Assembly: GCA_023374045.1 (NCBI GenBank)
Contig: CM041776.1
Coordinates: forward strand, 476,831,375-476,895,374
Length of the DNA stretch: 64,000 nucleotides
From: Limonium bicolor
Lineage: Eukaryota; Streptophyta; Magnoliopsida; Caryophyllales; Plumbaginaceae
Reading direction: 5' to 3'
A program made the translations under genes and the position numbers. Shown one piece after another: positions 44,810-55,219 of the stretch (positions within the stretch are counted from its first letter, which is position 1; each line of letters starts with the position of its first letter). The notes under the pieces are model-generated. The model did no database searches. It saw only the letters and a program-made list of their open reading frames with translations, and was not told the origin of the DNA.

Positions 44810-45070
44810 ACCTGGTCGGATGACCTGACACTGTTCGTTGGTGTAGTAGTGATTGGTGATGTTGGTCTCTTCTTGATTCGGTTTCGAAGGTATCGGATAG
44901 CAGATACTAAAGCTACCTATGGTTATAAATTTCGTCTACGGTGAGTACTAGTTTCAACTACTTCATTTCATGCTCAATACATACTTCAATTCACTTACTC
45001 ATTCATTCATTCAAACAGTTACTCTACTACTTGGTCATGCTTCTCAAGGATTAAAGGTTTAGTTAATTAC

Positions 45071-46536
45071 CTAGGCCGGACTTAGAACCGGTCCCATCTC
45101 TGTCAATGATGTGCAAGGCAGGATGCCTCTGGGATGCGGCCTTCTGAGGACCTCGGGATCCCTGTCCCTGCGGGGCCTGCTGGGCTGGTGCATCGCCAGA
45201 TGCAATCTCCTTGCCTTCCCTCTGCTTGTAGCTCTGGAAGTTCCCTCTGGGCTTGGCATTCTCTGGGCACATATTAGCTCTATGTCCCAGTTTCTGACAG
45301 TTGTAGCACCGGATTTCTCTCCCATGGCAATCCATGCCGGGATGGTCTTGGTTGTACATCCTACACACATATGTGCGGCCGTCTTAGTAGTTCTTGGTGA
45401 AACCTGAGCTAGAACCTAAGGTTTAGAGTGTTAGCACATTTGTGCGGGAATACTAGATATGATACTTATACAAATAAGAAATTAGGAATAGAAGTTTACC
45501 CTTAGGTGGGTGTGATCTCAGTGGCTTTGCAGCCACTCGTGCAGAAGAACCAAGTTGATGAAGCTCAACTAGTTTGCCCTTCTCCTGGGCACTGCTCTCA
45601 CTTGGGAAGTTCTTTTGAGTTTGTTGGAAGAACTTCCCCTTCTTCTTTTTCCAGCTGTTACCCTGGTTCTACTCCTCAGCACTTGTATTTTTGTTGTTGA
45701 CCGTGCGCTTAAGCGCGGTTTCTTCATCCCTCAGTTGGCATGTGATTTCAAAGCGAGATGCCGCGTGATAACACTCCTGAAGTTTCAGGTATTAGCCGGG
45801 ATTCTCATTTAGAAAGATAGGGTAAAGTATTTAAGGATTTACAATGGTACTAAGGGTTAACCGATATTTACCTGAAGGGAGGTAAATCTGGTGTATCCCA
45901 TGCCGTACCGAAGGCGATGGCTCAGACCGCCATAGAAGCGATCGACCAACACCTGGCCGGTGTACCCAAGGTCGGGTAGTAGACGTAGAAGAGAGGTGAA
46001 GGTGCGGTAGTACTCATCGACAAACATCTTCTCTGTCATTTTTAAAAGCATCCAGCTCTAGCCTTTTTCTTGTTTGACGTGTTCAGGGTAGTATTTGGAT
46101 CGGAGGAGGGCTGTGAAGGATTCCTTGTGAAATGTTGGGTCGTCAACATGCTCATGTTTGACTAACTTCCACCAATCCATGGCAACGTCTTTGAGGTAGT
46201 ATGCTGCTACTCTCACTCGAACTCCAGCAGGAGATTCAAGGGTCTCAAATGCCATCTCCATCTCGGAGATGTAGGCTTCTAGCTTAGCCGGATCACTCTC
46301 GCCTCAAAAGCGTGGAGGTCGGAGTTCAGCTACAGCTTTTACCTAGTTTGCTTCTCTGGGTGAGGGGGCGGGATCGGTCCCATTTGTGTTTGCTGGTTTT
46401 GTTGGGTTTGTTGCATTGCAGTAATTACTTGTGGTAGCATCTGTGCTACCGTGGCGGTGACGATCTCTGCTATCATCTGCGCGCCTGGTCCATCAGAGGT
46501 CTCACCTCTAGTTCGGCCTCGGCCTCGTCCTGACAT
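45071..46536 (-). pseudogene. gag: C2 gag (capsid and zinc knuckle)
   Basis: On the minus strand ATG 46536 starts MSGRGRGRTRGETSDGPGAQ, then PQVITAMQQTQQNQQTQ. A frame change follows near 46340. The capsid core continues (MEMAFETLESPAGVRVRVAA, YYLKDVAMDWWKLVKHEHV) and, in another frame, MFVDEYYRTFTSLLRLLPDL. The region 45380-45850 is frame-shifted. The C-terminal part has CHGREIRCYNCQKLGHRANM, then CPENAKPRGN: an intact CX2CX4HX4C zinc knuckle near 45250-45310. It ends IIDRDGTGSKSGLG at the predicted splice donor. E is inserted 25-30 bases upstream of the ATG. Confidence 0.88.
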
Positions 46537-46560
46537 CTGAACATTTAACACTCGCATTAG

Positions 46561-46565
46561 GCTTG
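46561..46565. repeat. Target-site duplication of E, left
   Basis: GCTTG directly before the E LTR, repeated at 59796-59800. Confidence 0.92.
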
Positions 46566-46818
46566 TGATAAGTGTGAAACATATAGGCTTTTAAGGGCTT
46601 AATTACCATATAATCTGCTACAATTTAAGCAATGTTTCCCACTTACTCTGTGTTTTTCCTAAGATTGATGTTTTGATATGAATTGACACATTTTATGTGA
46701 TAAATATAGGAAAAACCCAGAGAAATAAAGATTTTACATCATAAGGATTGCAACGCAACAAACGGGGAACAAATCCGGAAAAAAAGAGGCAAAGATTGGT
46801 CACATCTGGGTTAAGATA

Positions 46819-46995
46819 GTCGGACGCAAATCCGGACGTCACATGTCCAGATCCGGACGCAAGCCGGACGTGACCCAAACTCCAAATCCGAGAGTTCTGT
46901 GTCTTGTCCGGATTCGGACAAAGATCCGGACACACCCCGAGTTTCAGATCCAAAACCACTGTCTCATGTCTGGATCTGGACATAGATCCGGACGT
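46819..46995. repeat. CpG-rich palindrome array in E 5' LTR
   Basis: Variants of the perfect palindrome GTCCGGATCCGGAC start at 46845, 46906 and 46968, about 61-62 bases apart, each followed by another TCCGGAC half. A decayed unit begins at 46819. A further cluster is at 47346-47410, just before the 3' part of the LTR. Confidence 0.8.
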
Positions 46996-47157
46996 CACAC
47001 AAACGAAAAAAAAACGCATGCGCTGATAATCGGGCTTTCGGCGCAATTATCAGCCGAGCGGCGGTTTAGCCCATACTTCCCCTAAGTTAAGGCACGACCA
47101 TGCTCAATTAATTTCCCCAACTCACCACACCACTAACCTATGTTTTTCTTCTAAGCC

Positions 47158-47165
47158 TATATAAA
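47158..47165 (+). promoter_or_regulatory. TATA box of E 5' LTR
   Basis: TATATAAA in the context GCCTATATAAACCC; repeated at 58724-58731 in the 3' LTR. Transcription of E would begin near 47190. Confidence 0.6.
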
Positions 47166-48232
47166 CCCTGCTCCTGCTGCCATTTCAATTCGTACCAGAC
47201 TCTTAGAGTCTAAACATCACACTTTCCTCCTCTCCCTCCATATCATCATCCACGAAAAACCCCTCATCTCCATTCATAAATCTTCATCCGTAACCCTTCC
47301 CCCTCACTCACAGACAGAAACCTGCTCACGGGGCTTCATTTAGCCGTGTCCGGATCAACGTCCGGATCCGGACAAGCCCTGAATACCACGTCCGGACCTA
47401 CGTCCGACCCAAGACAGCCAGATGTGACACAGACAAGAGTGGAATTTGCAGAATCATCGACGGCTTCTAAAATAAGTTTTTCTGCTAAATCCCTCTATCC
47501 TTATGCTGTTTATATTGAGCATTGGTATTTTGTCTATGGCTGAGTAGTCACTTTTAATTTCGGTTTACTATGTATCTCTAGAACAATTATTTCTGAACCT
47601 TTGTGATTTTCTGCAGTACAATAGAATAAAGTTATTTTCCCTTATGAATTCCTAAACTTTTTATTCTGATCAATTATTGAGTTTATCAGTTTGTTAGCTT
47701 ATAAGTGAGAACTGCGGCTATCAATTGACTACAGGGAAATAACCAGTTAGTATAGAGATGGTAATTCCTCTAAACCACTGGCTGACCATTAATCTAGACT
47801 ATGCTTAAAGCAATTAGTGAACAGTGGATTCATAACGAGAGTTAGGATTCGGTCTTTGCTAATTAGAATTCGTGGAGCGGGAGACCGAATACGAGTTATC
47901 CTTATTCTAGGGTTTTATTCAGAATTCTGTAGAAATCACTTAGGGGAAGAAATTGCAGATCTAGAAGAGAAGTAGTAAACCAGAATTTCCTTTATCAAAC
48001 AAAATCAAAACAATTATTTACCTGTTATTCATTGGTTATTGAACTCTTTTACAACATTCACCATCACACACAAAAACCCCCAATTTCCTGTTATTTATAT
48101 TATTCTTGTTTGTGAGTAGAAATTAAACTAGACACTGCCTCCTTTGGTTCGATACTCAGGGAATACTCCGAGATTTAAACTTGCTATAATCGACTGGTAC
48201 ACTTGCCGTTAGGTTTTACCCCAACAAGTTTT

Positions 48233-48250
48233 TGGCGTTGTTGCCGGGGA
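48233..48250 (+). promoter_or_regulatory. Primer-binding site of E (tRNA-Asp type)
   Basis: TGGCGTTGTTGCCGGGGA differs from the B primer site (TGGCGCCGTTGCCGGGGA) at one position and sits six bases after the LTR. Confidence 0.85.
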
Positions 48251-48471
48251 GGCACGGTTGCTTAGTTTAATTTTTATATTGGTATTATCTCATTTAATTT
48301 TGTTTTGTTTTTTGCTTTTTAGTTTTTTTTTGTTTTGTTTTATTTTATTTTAGTTTCTTTTGTTCATTTTCTTAGCTTTGTGCAATTTGTTTCTTATTTT
48401 TGGTTCTAGTTTATTTTGGTTTTACCCGATTGAGTTTACTTTTTTTACTATCAGTTATCTGATTTTGGTTT
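48251..48471 (+). other. Element E leader
   Basis: A short T-rich untranslated leader of 220 bases, much shorter than the 1.2-kb leader of B. Nothing else is seen in it. Confidence 0.6.
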
Positions 48472-49902
48472 ATGGTTAAAACTCGTTCTGGAGGAAGTCC
48501 TGAATTTGAGCTGGAACATGAAATAGAACGACTTACAAGAAGAAGTCGTCAGGGATTGGTACTGGAGTCTACAGTTGAACCAGAAGTGTTTTTCAAAGAC
48601 TCACCAGGTGATACCTTTGTTTCAGAAGAAGAGTATCTTATGGACGGTATCAGACGAGAAAGAAGGATGAACGACTACACTCGTCCGAATGTGGAGGGAC
48701 TCACATCACCAATACTAATCTCTGCACTACTGGAAGGGGTAGAATGGCAATTCAAGACCCATTATGTCATGATGGTCCTGAATGCTCCACAGTTCAGTGG
48801 AGTAGTTACTGAAGACCCAAATGTTCATCTTACATCCTTCCTACAATTGGTTGGAGCATGTTTAACACCAGCTTCTCAGGAGGTAGCCAGGCTAACCTTG
48901 TTTCCTTTTTCACTCAGGGATAGAGCTGCAGAGTGGCTGAACTCCCTATCTCCAAACAGTATCACATCCTGGAGTGAGCTAGCAAATGCGTTCCTAGCAA
49001 AGTACTTTCCACCGTCCCGAATGCTGTCAATGAGAGGTGAGATCACGAACTTCAAACAGTATAGCGGTGAAACTCTTTCTGAAGCTTGGGAGCGATTCAA
49101 AGGAATTGTAAGAAGAGTACCACATCATGGTCTAGGAGAATAAGTTGTATTGCAATCATTTTATAAGGATCTAGACCCCCAGAGCCGTCTATTAGTTGAT
49201 ACCTGTGTAGGAGGAAGTCTTATGGAGCTTCCAATCACCAGGATAAAGGAGTTGTTGGAAACTCTTTCCAATTCAGCTAACCAATGGGGAGGTGCTAGAG
49301 CTGCTACTGAGATCTTTCCAAAGAAAAATGCAGGAATTTATGAGGTAGACTTGAATACCCTCTTAGCTGCTAAGATGGATAGCATTTCTAAGCAGTTTGA
49401 GAAGATGAGCACATTGATGAACCCAAAATCAAACACATCGGCTATCACCGATTCATTCCCTCAATGTGAGTATTGTGGTAGAGGTTCTAACATGTGCCAG
49501 TGTGTTCCACCGCAAGAAGAGGCAGCAAACTATGTTGGTAGCAGACCGGGTAATTATTTCAGAAATCAAGGCAACCAGGGTTACCATTCTTAGCAGCAGA
49601 ATCATTACCAAGCTGGCGGTAACAACAATTACAACCAAAAACTTCAACAGCAGTATAATTCCTCTTATCAGAAGCAGCCACTACAGAATCAGCAAGTGCA
49701 GAATACAGGTGCTGGTGCGTCCTCTAGTATGGATGAAGTTCTGGCCAGAATGAATGATTTCATCACGGTTAACACCAAGAAATTTAATGAGCTGGAGGCT
49801 TTCAATTAGGAGCAGAGGACCTTCAACAATGTTCAAAGGACATTCAATAGGAACATCGAGACTCAGCTATCTCAGATATCGTAGCAGTTAGCTCAGCGTC
49901 CT
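48472..49902 (+). pseudogene. gag: Element E gag
   Basis: ATG 48472 starts MVKTRSGGSPEFELEHEIER. Capsid core: LTLFPFSLRDRAAEWLNSLS, WSELANAFLAKYFPPSRMLS and SGETLSEAWERFKGIVRRVP. The same frame then meets a TAA (49141), a TAG (49591), a TAG (49807) and a TAG (49882), several before or in place of Gln codons. Between them, CEYCGRGSNMCQC is a decayed zinc knuckle, followed by a Gln/Asn-rich tail and MDEVLARMNDFITVNTKKFN. The regular placing of stops in one frame suggests C-to-T decay. Confidence 0.88.
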
Positions 49903-50830
49903 TTGGGTTCTTTGCCCAGTCAGTCAGAGCAGAACCCGAGAGAGCATGCCAAGGCAATCACATTGAGGAGTGGTACACAGCTTGATCCGGTGATCCCTGA
50001 AGCTGAGGCTCCTCTTCCTAATGTTGAGCGAAATGAAGACACTACACCAGCAGGTTCTCAGGAGGAACCAGTCGAAGAGGAGGTGGCGATTAGCAAGACT
50101 CCTAAGATTTCCCCACCTCCACGCTGCGCAGTTGATGAAGCATCGGTTCCTTTTCCAAACCGGTTGAAGAAGAGAGACCTGAATGAGCAGTTTGGTAAGT
50201 TCTTAAGTATTTTTAAGAAACTAACCATTAACATTCCTTTTTATGAAGTTTGAAGCAGATGCCTATATATGCGAAGTTCATGAAGGACATCCTGTCCAAT
50301 AGACGGTCCCTAGTGGAGAAGGATACTGTGCAGCTTACCAAGAGCGTCTCAGCCGTCCTTTCGAAGAAGCTTCCACCTATGCTTGATGATCCAGGTACTC
50401 CGGTCCTACCTTGCGCGATAGGTAATGTACAATGTGGTAAGGGTTTATGTGATTTAGGTGCGAGTATTAATTTAATGCCCTTATCAATGTATTTGAAGCT
50501 TGCTTTAGGAGAATGTGAACCTACCCAAATTACTCTATAATTAGCTGATAGGTCAATCATCCTACCTAAAGGGGTGGTAAGGGATTTAATTGTTTTGGCT
50601 GGTACTTTTGCTTTCCCTGCTGACTTTGTTATTTTAGACATGGAGGAGGACAAGGTAGTACCGCTTATCTTAGGTCAACCATTCATGCGTACAGCAAGGA
50701 CCCTCATTGATGTCGAAGGAGGGAAGATTATACTGCGGTTACATGATGAGCGGCTTGTATTTGATATGACCAAGGCTACTACCCACCCTTCTGATGTTCA
50801 TGCTGTTTCAGTTTAGATTGTATTGATACC
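49903..50830 (+). pseudogene. Element E gag tail and protease
   Basis: PREHAKAITLRSGTQLDPVI, PFPNRLKKRDLNEQFGKFLS and IFKKLTINIPFYEV come first; one missing T at about 50245 shifts the frame. Then MPIYAKFMKDILSNRRSL, GLCDLGASINLMPLSMYLKL (Athila D-L-G active site), a stop at 50538, and VVPLILGQPFMRTARTLIDV with GGKIILRLHDERLVFDMT. The protease fold is complete apart from the stop. Confidence 0.88.
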
Positions 50831-52202
50831 TTGATGCAGGACTATTCTTACAACCCCACGGAGCTGGATGCATTGGAGAAGTGCTTGGTAGAATCCATAG
50901 AAACAACTCATGATGATTCTGAGGTCTCTGCTACAGCATTTCAGCTTGCTGCTGGGAGGCCATATAGGAAGAACCCCAGAATCGAAGAGGAACCGCTGGA
51001 CCAAGTTCCAAAGATGCTAGCTCCTTCTGGGAATCACCACCTTCCCTTGAAATTAACCCTCTTCCTAGTCACCTTAAATATGTTTTCTTAGTTCCTCCAT
51101 CTGATTTGCCTGTCATTATTTCTAATAGTCTAACCAATGAACAGGAGGAAGCCTTGTTGCAGGTTCTAAAGAGGAACAAAGAGGCACAAGGGTGGTCCAT
51201 TGCTGATATCAAAGGCATTGCCCCTACATTCTGCACTCACCACATTTACCTTGAGGAGAATGACAAACCAACGAGACAGCCTCAACGAAGACTGAACCCG
51301 CACATGAAAGAGGTGGTTAAGAAGGAGGTTATCAAGCTCTGGATGCAGGTATCATCTACCCGATTTCTGACAGCGAATGGGTAAGTCCTACACAGGTCGT
51401 ACCTAAGAAAGGAGGTTTAACTGTGGTGCCTAATGATAAAGGTGAATTAATTCCTCAGCGTACTATTACCGGGCATAGAGTTTGCATTGATTATAGGAAA
51501 TTAAATGCCGCCACCAGGAAAGACCATTTCCCCCTTCCTTTTATTGACCAGATGCTAGAGAGGCTTACAGGACAAGACTATTATTGTTTCTTAGATGGTT
51601 ACTCCGGTTATTTTCAGATTCCAATTGCTAAGGAAGACCAAGAGAAAACCACTTTTACATGTCCGTATGGTACTTATGCTTATCGACGCATGCCCTTCGG
51701 TTTGTGTAATGCACCAGCTACATTTCAACGATGCATGACTGCCATCTTTACTGATTTTATTGAAAAATGCATCGAAATCTTTATGGATGATTTTTCTGTC
51801 TTTGGACCGACTTTTGATTCATGTTTGAGAGACTTGGATTTAATCTTAGCTAGATGCAAGGAAACTAACTTGGTGCTCAATTGGGAGAAGTGCCACTTCA
51901 TGGTGCACGACGGCATCGTGCTCGGACATAAGATTTCTAAGAAAGGGATCGAGGTAGACAAATCAAAGATTGAAGTAATAGAGCAGCTGCCACCACCATC
52001 GTCGGTAAAGGATGTCCGGAGTTTTCTTGGTCACGCAGGTTTTTATAGGCGTTTTGTTAAGGATTTCTCCAAGATCTCTAAGCCTCTTTGTGATTTGTTA
52101 ATTAAGGATGCTAAATTTGAATTTACGAAAGAGTGCTTAGATGCTTTTAATTTGCTCAAGGCTAAATTGGTTTCTGCACCTATTATTGTTGCTCTTGATT
52201 GA
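50831..52202 (+). pseudogene. Element E reverse transcriptase
   Basis: The linker (YNPTELDALEKCLVESIETT) is followed by IISNSLTNEQEEALLQVLKR, KGIAPTFCTHHIYLEENDKP and PQRRLNPHMKEVVKKEVIKL. A one-base shift lies near 51345. The palm then reads CIDYRKLNAATRKDHFPLPF, FLDGYSGYFQIPIAKEDQEK, MPFGLCNAPATFQRCM and the active-site IFMDDFSVFGPTFDSC. The thumb [40 protein letters not shown] follows. A TGA at 52200 stops it where a Trp codon is expected. Confidence 0.92.
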
Positions 52203-53935
52203 TCATTGCCTTTTGAGATAATGTGTGATGCCAGCGATTACGCATTGGGGGAAGCTTTGGGTCAGAGGCATGACAAGGTGTTGATGATAGTCTACTATGC
52301 TAGTAAGACTATGAATGAGGTGCAGAAGAACTACGCAACAACGGAGAAGGAGCTGCTGACAATTGTCTTTGCATGTGATAAGTTTCGACCGTACATTATT
52401 GGAAGCAAAGTCATTGTGCACACTGACCATTCCGCTCTCAGGTATCTCTTTGGAAAGGTTGATGCTAAACCTCGTTTGATCAGATGGATTTTACTTCTGC
52501 AGGAATTTGACATTGAGATTAGGGACAGACTTGGAGCGCAGAACGGAGTGGCAGATCACTTATCCCGTATGGAAGTTCCAGATGATGGCAAGCCAATTAA
52601 CGAGTATTTTCCTGATGAGTTTGTCAACATGATCAGTCGTTCCACGGACCCTTGGTATGCTGATATTGCGAACTTCCTAGCTAAGGGTATCATCCCTCTA
52701 GAGTTGACATATCAGCAGAAGAAGAAGTTTTTCTCCACGGTCAAGCATTACCTTTGGGACAACCCGTTTCTGTTCAAGGTCTGTGCAGATGGTATGATTC
52801 GTCGGTGCGTTTCTGAGGAGGAAGCTAGAGACATCCTGGTGCATTGTCGCTCTAGAGAAGCAGGGGGTCACTTTGGTCCGACTAGGATAGCCGTGAAAGT
52901 TTTGGAGGCTGGTTTCTTTTGGAAAACTATGAACAAGGATTGCTATCAATTTGTTTCCACTTGTGATCAATGTCAAAGGCAAGGGAATTTATCCAGACGC
53001 CACGAGATGCCATTGAATTCGATCTTGGAGGTTGAGTCGTTTGATCTTTGGGGCATTGATTTCATAGGACCGTTCCCATCATCTCAAGGTAACCTCTACA
53101 TCTTGGTAGCAGTAGATTATGTCACCAAGTGGGCTGAAGCAATAACAGCACCTACCAGTGACGCAAGAGTGGTGCTTAAGTTTTTAAAGAGGAATATCTT
53201 TTCCCGTTTAGGTGTCCCACGAGCGATCATTAGTGACGGGGGTACATACTTCTGCAACAAATAGTTTGAAGCTCTTATGCAGAAGTATGGTGTATGGCAT
53301 AAGGTTTCTCTACCGTATCATCCACAAACAAACGGACAAGCTGAGATCACCAACTAGGAGCTTAAGTGGATTCTCCAGAAATCTATCACATTCTCGAGGC
53401 GAGACTGGTCCCTTAACTTAGATGACGCCTTGTGGGCATACCACACTACCTTTAAAACACCTTTAGGTATGTCCCCATACAAGTTGGTTTATGGTGAGGT
53501 GTGTCACTTACCTATGGAGCTGGAGCACAAGTCTTTTTGGGCAATTAAGGCATTGAATTTTGATCTCTAAAAGGCTGGTGAGAAGCGTAAGCTACAGTTG
53601 TGTGATCTGGAGGAGTTTAGGCAGCTTATGAAAATGCCAAGATTTATAAGGAGAAGACAAAGAGGTGGCATGATAAGCTGTTGGTCAAGCGTGAGTTTCA
53701 CGTGGGGGATAAGGTTCTACTATTCAACTCCCACCTGAAACTATTCCCAGGAAAGTTAAAATCTCGTTGGTCCGGCCCATTCACAGTGACAAGTGTCTCA
53801 CCTTATGGAGCCATTGATCTAATCAACACAGAAAGTGAGACATTCAAAGTCAACGGCTCCCAGCTAAAACATTATTTGAGTAGTAACAGTGCCGAAGTTC
53901 ACTCAGTGATCACTGTTTCCAACCCGTCATGCTGA
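52203..53935 (+). pseudogene. Element E RNase H and integrase
   Basis: RNase [71 protein letters not shown]. Integrase follows in the same frame: [12 protein letters not shown] and CDQCQRQGN (zinc site), [13 protein letters not shown] (first Asp), [13 protein letters not shown] (second Asp), then a TAG at 53262. [13 protein letters not shown] holds the Glu and meets a TAG at 53355. After further shifts (about 53395-53680), [20 protein letters not shown] and [16 protein letters not shown] end at 53935. All catalytic residues of RNase H and the DDE core are still readable; no chromodomain. Confidence 0.9.
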
Positions 53936-55219
53936 GTACACAAATGAACGGTCTAGCCAAAGACCGAAAAGATGGGCAGCTTGGTGGGGGCAACCCACCA
54001 GTATAAATTCTCTTCTACACCTTCTTTTTACACTTTCCTATTACTTGATATAATTTTCTTTTAATCTATTGAGAATTTTTACAATTTACAGCACGAGCCC
54101 CGACTCCCCTATTTCAATAAATAACTCTGCCTGGTTCCACTTGAGCTCTTCTAGTTTTGCAGATTTAATCTTTCAGGTACTTCATTCTAATGCTAAACTG
54201 AACTCAAGTGTAAGGAAATATCATAGCAATGTTCACCACGGATCAGGGAGTCCTTTAACACTCTTGCTATTTAATTTCTGCAATTCTTGTGTTTATCTCA
54301 TTTGATTATTTGTGGTAATGTGTCCTTTTTACTTTTAAATCAATGAGGTGTTTTAGATTAGTGGATTTTAATTTAATTTAATATATAAAAAAGGAAGTTT
54401 TCAACGCGTCCGGCTAAACCAAGCCGGACGCAAAACCGGACACCCCAAACCCTAACCCGTCCGGATCCGGACATAACCAAACCCGCGCGCCGCTATTTTT
54501 CTTTTCTTTTTTTCTTTCTTTTCTTCTTTCTTCTTTCTCTTCTTCCTGTTGCCTCCATTGATGAACCTGACGAACTCAACCCAGAAAAAAAACCCACTTC
54601 CCCGTCCTTCATCTTCAAAAATTCCACCGCCCAGCAACAGCCAACGCTTTCGCCTCCACCACACCAGCGCCGCGACCACCGGAACTCAGCACCACACCGC
54701 CCTCCCATTTCTCCATTTTTGAAACCGAAAAAAATCACAACAGGTTTTGCACTCTTGAGATTTTCTTTCGATTTTCAGTCGATTAACAATAGATTAGATA
54801 ATGTTGGGTAGCTTATAATGTTATTTGATGTCGAAATGCGACAACATGAAGTTTTTTGTGAGATTTGTAAGCTTTTAGGTTGAATTTTTGTGAAATTCGA
54901 AAGTTTGTGTTCGCGGTGAAATTTCTAGGGTTTATGACTGCGTCCGGATCTGCGTCCGGCTAAGTTGACCGGGACGTAGACCCGGACATGTACAAATTTT
55001 TGAATTCTTCTGCAATTATTTTATAGGTTTAGGATATATTTGTTTAATGCTATTTTTTGCTATGTTTGGATGTTTTAATGCCTTGATACTTATAAATTAA
55101 CTGTGTGCAAGAATGTGTTCAAATAGAACTTACTGCTCGACCGGTTTCGGGTTTTGGTGTGTCTGTTGCTTCTCTTTTCTTGCTGTTTAGATTTCTCACT
55201 GCTTTTGTTTATCATATAG
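53936..55219 (+). other. Element E region between pol and the 3' ORF
   Basis: No gene is evident. CpG-rich palindrome units like those of the LTR occur at 54398-54480 (with CCGTCCGGATCCGGAC) and 54935-54995. A pyrimidine-rich tract, 54495-54545, produces false Lys/Arg-rich frames on the minus strand. TTGCTGTTTAG (55190) and TTATCATATAG, ending at 55219 directly before the next ATG, are good candidate splice acceptors for expressing the 3' ORF. Confidence 0.6.

Larger units (their letters stand above)
44037..45070 (-). other. Predicted intron of C2 holding the AlkB ORF
   Basis: On the minus strand it starts GGCCTAG|GTAATTAAC and ends TTCAATAG|GTTGTGG. Joining 45071 to 44036 keeps gag GSKSGLG in frame with CGLGTEGNLSIL of the protease; unspliced, gag stops three codons after the donor. 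Boundaries match C1 exactly although the intron flanks have diverged. It holds the AlkB ORF and an AATAAA (44102-44107). Confidence 0.65.
46566..48226 (+). repeat. Element E 5' LTR (1661 bp)
   Basis: It starts TGATAAGTGTGAAACATATA and ends TTTTACCCCAACA. It differs from 58133-59795 at scattered bases and a few short indels. It has a TATA box and hairpin units. Confidence 0.93.

Noticed and set aside
54452..54738. Lys/Arg-rich minus-strand frames
   Set aside because: Complement of a CTTTT-rich tract; no domain, and antisense to element E.
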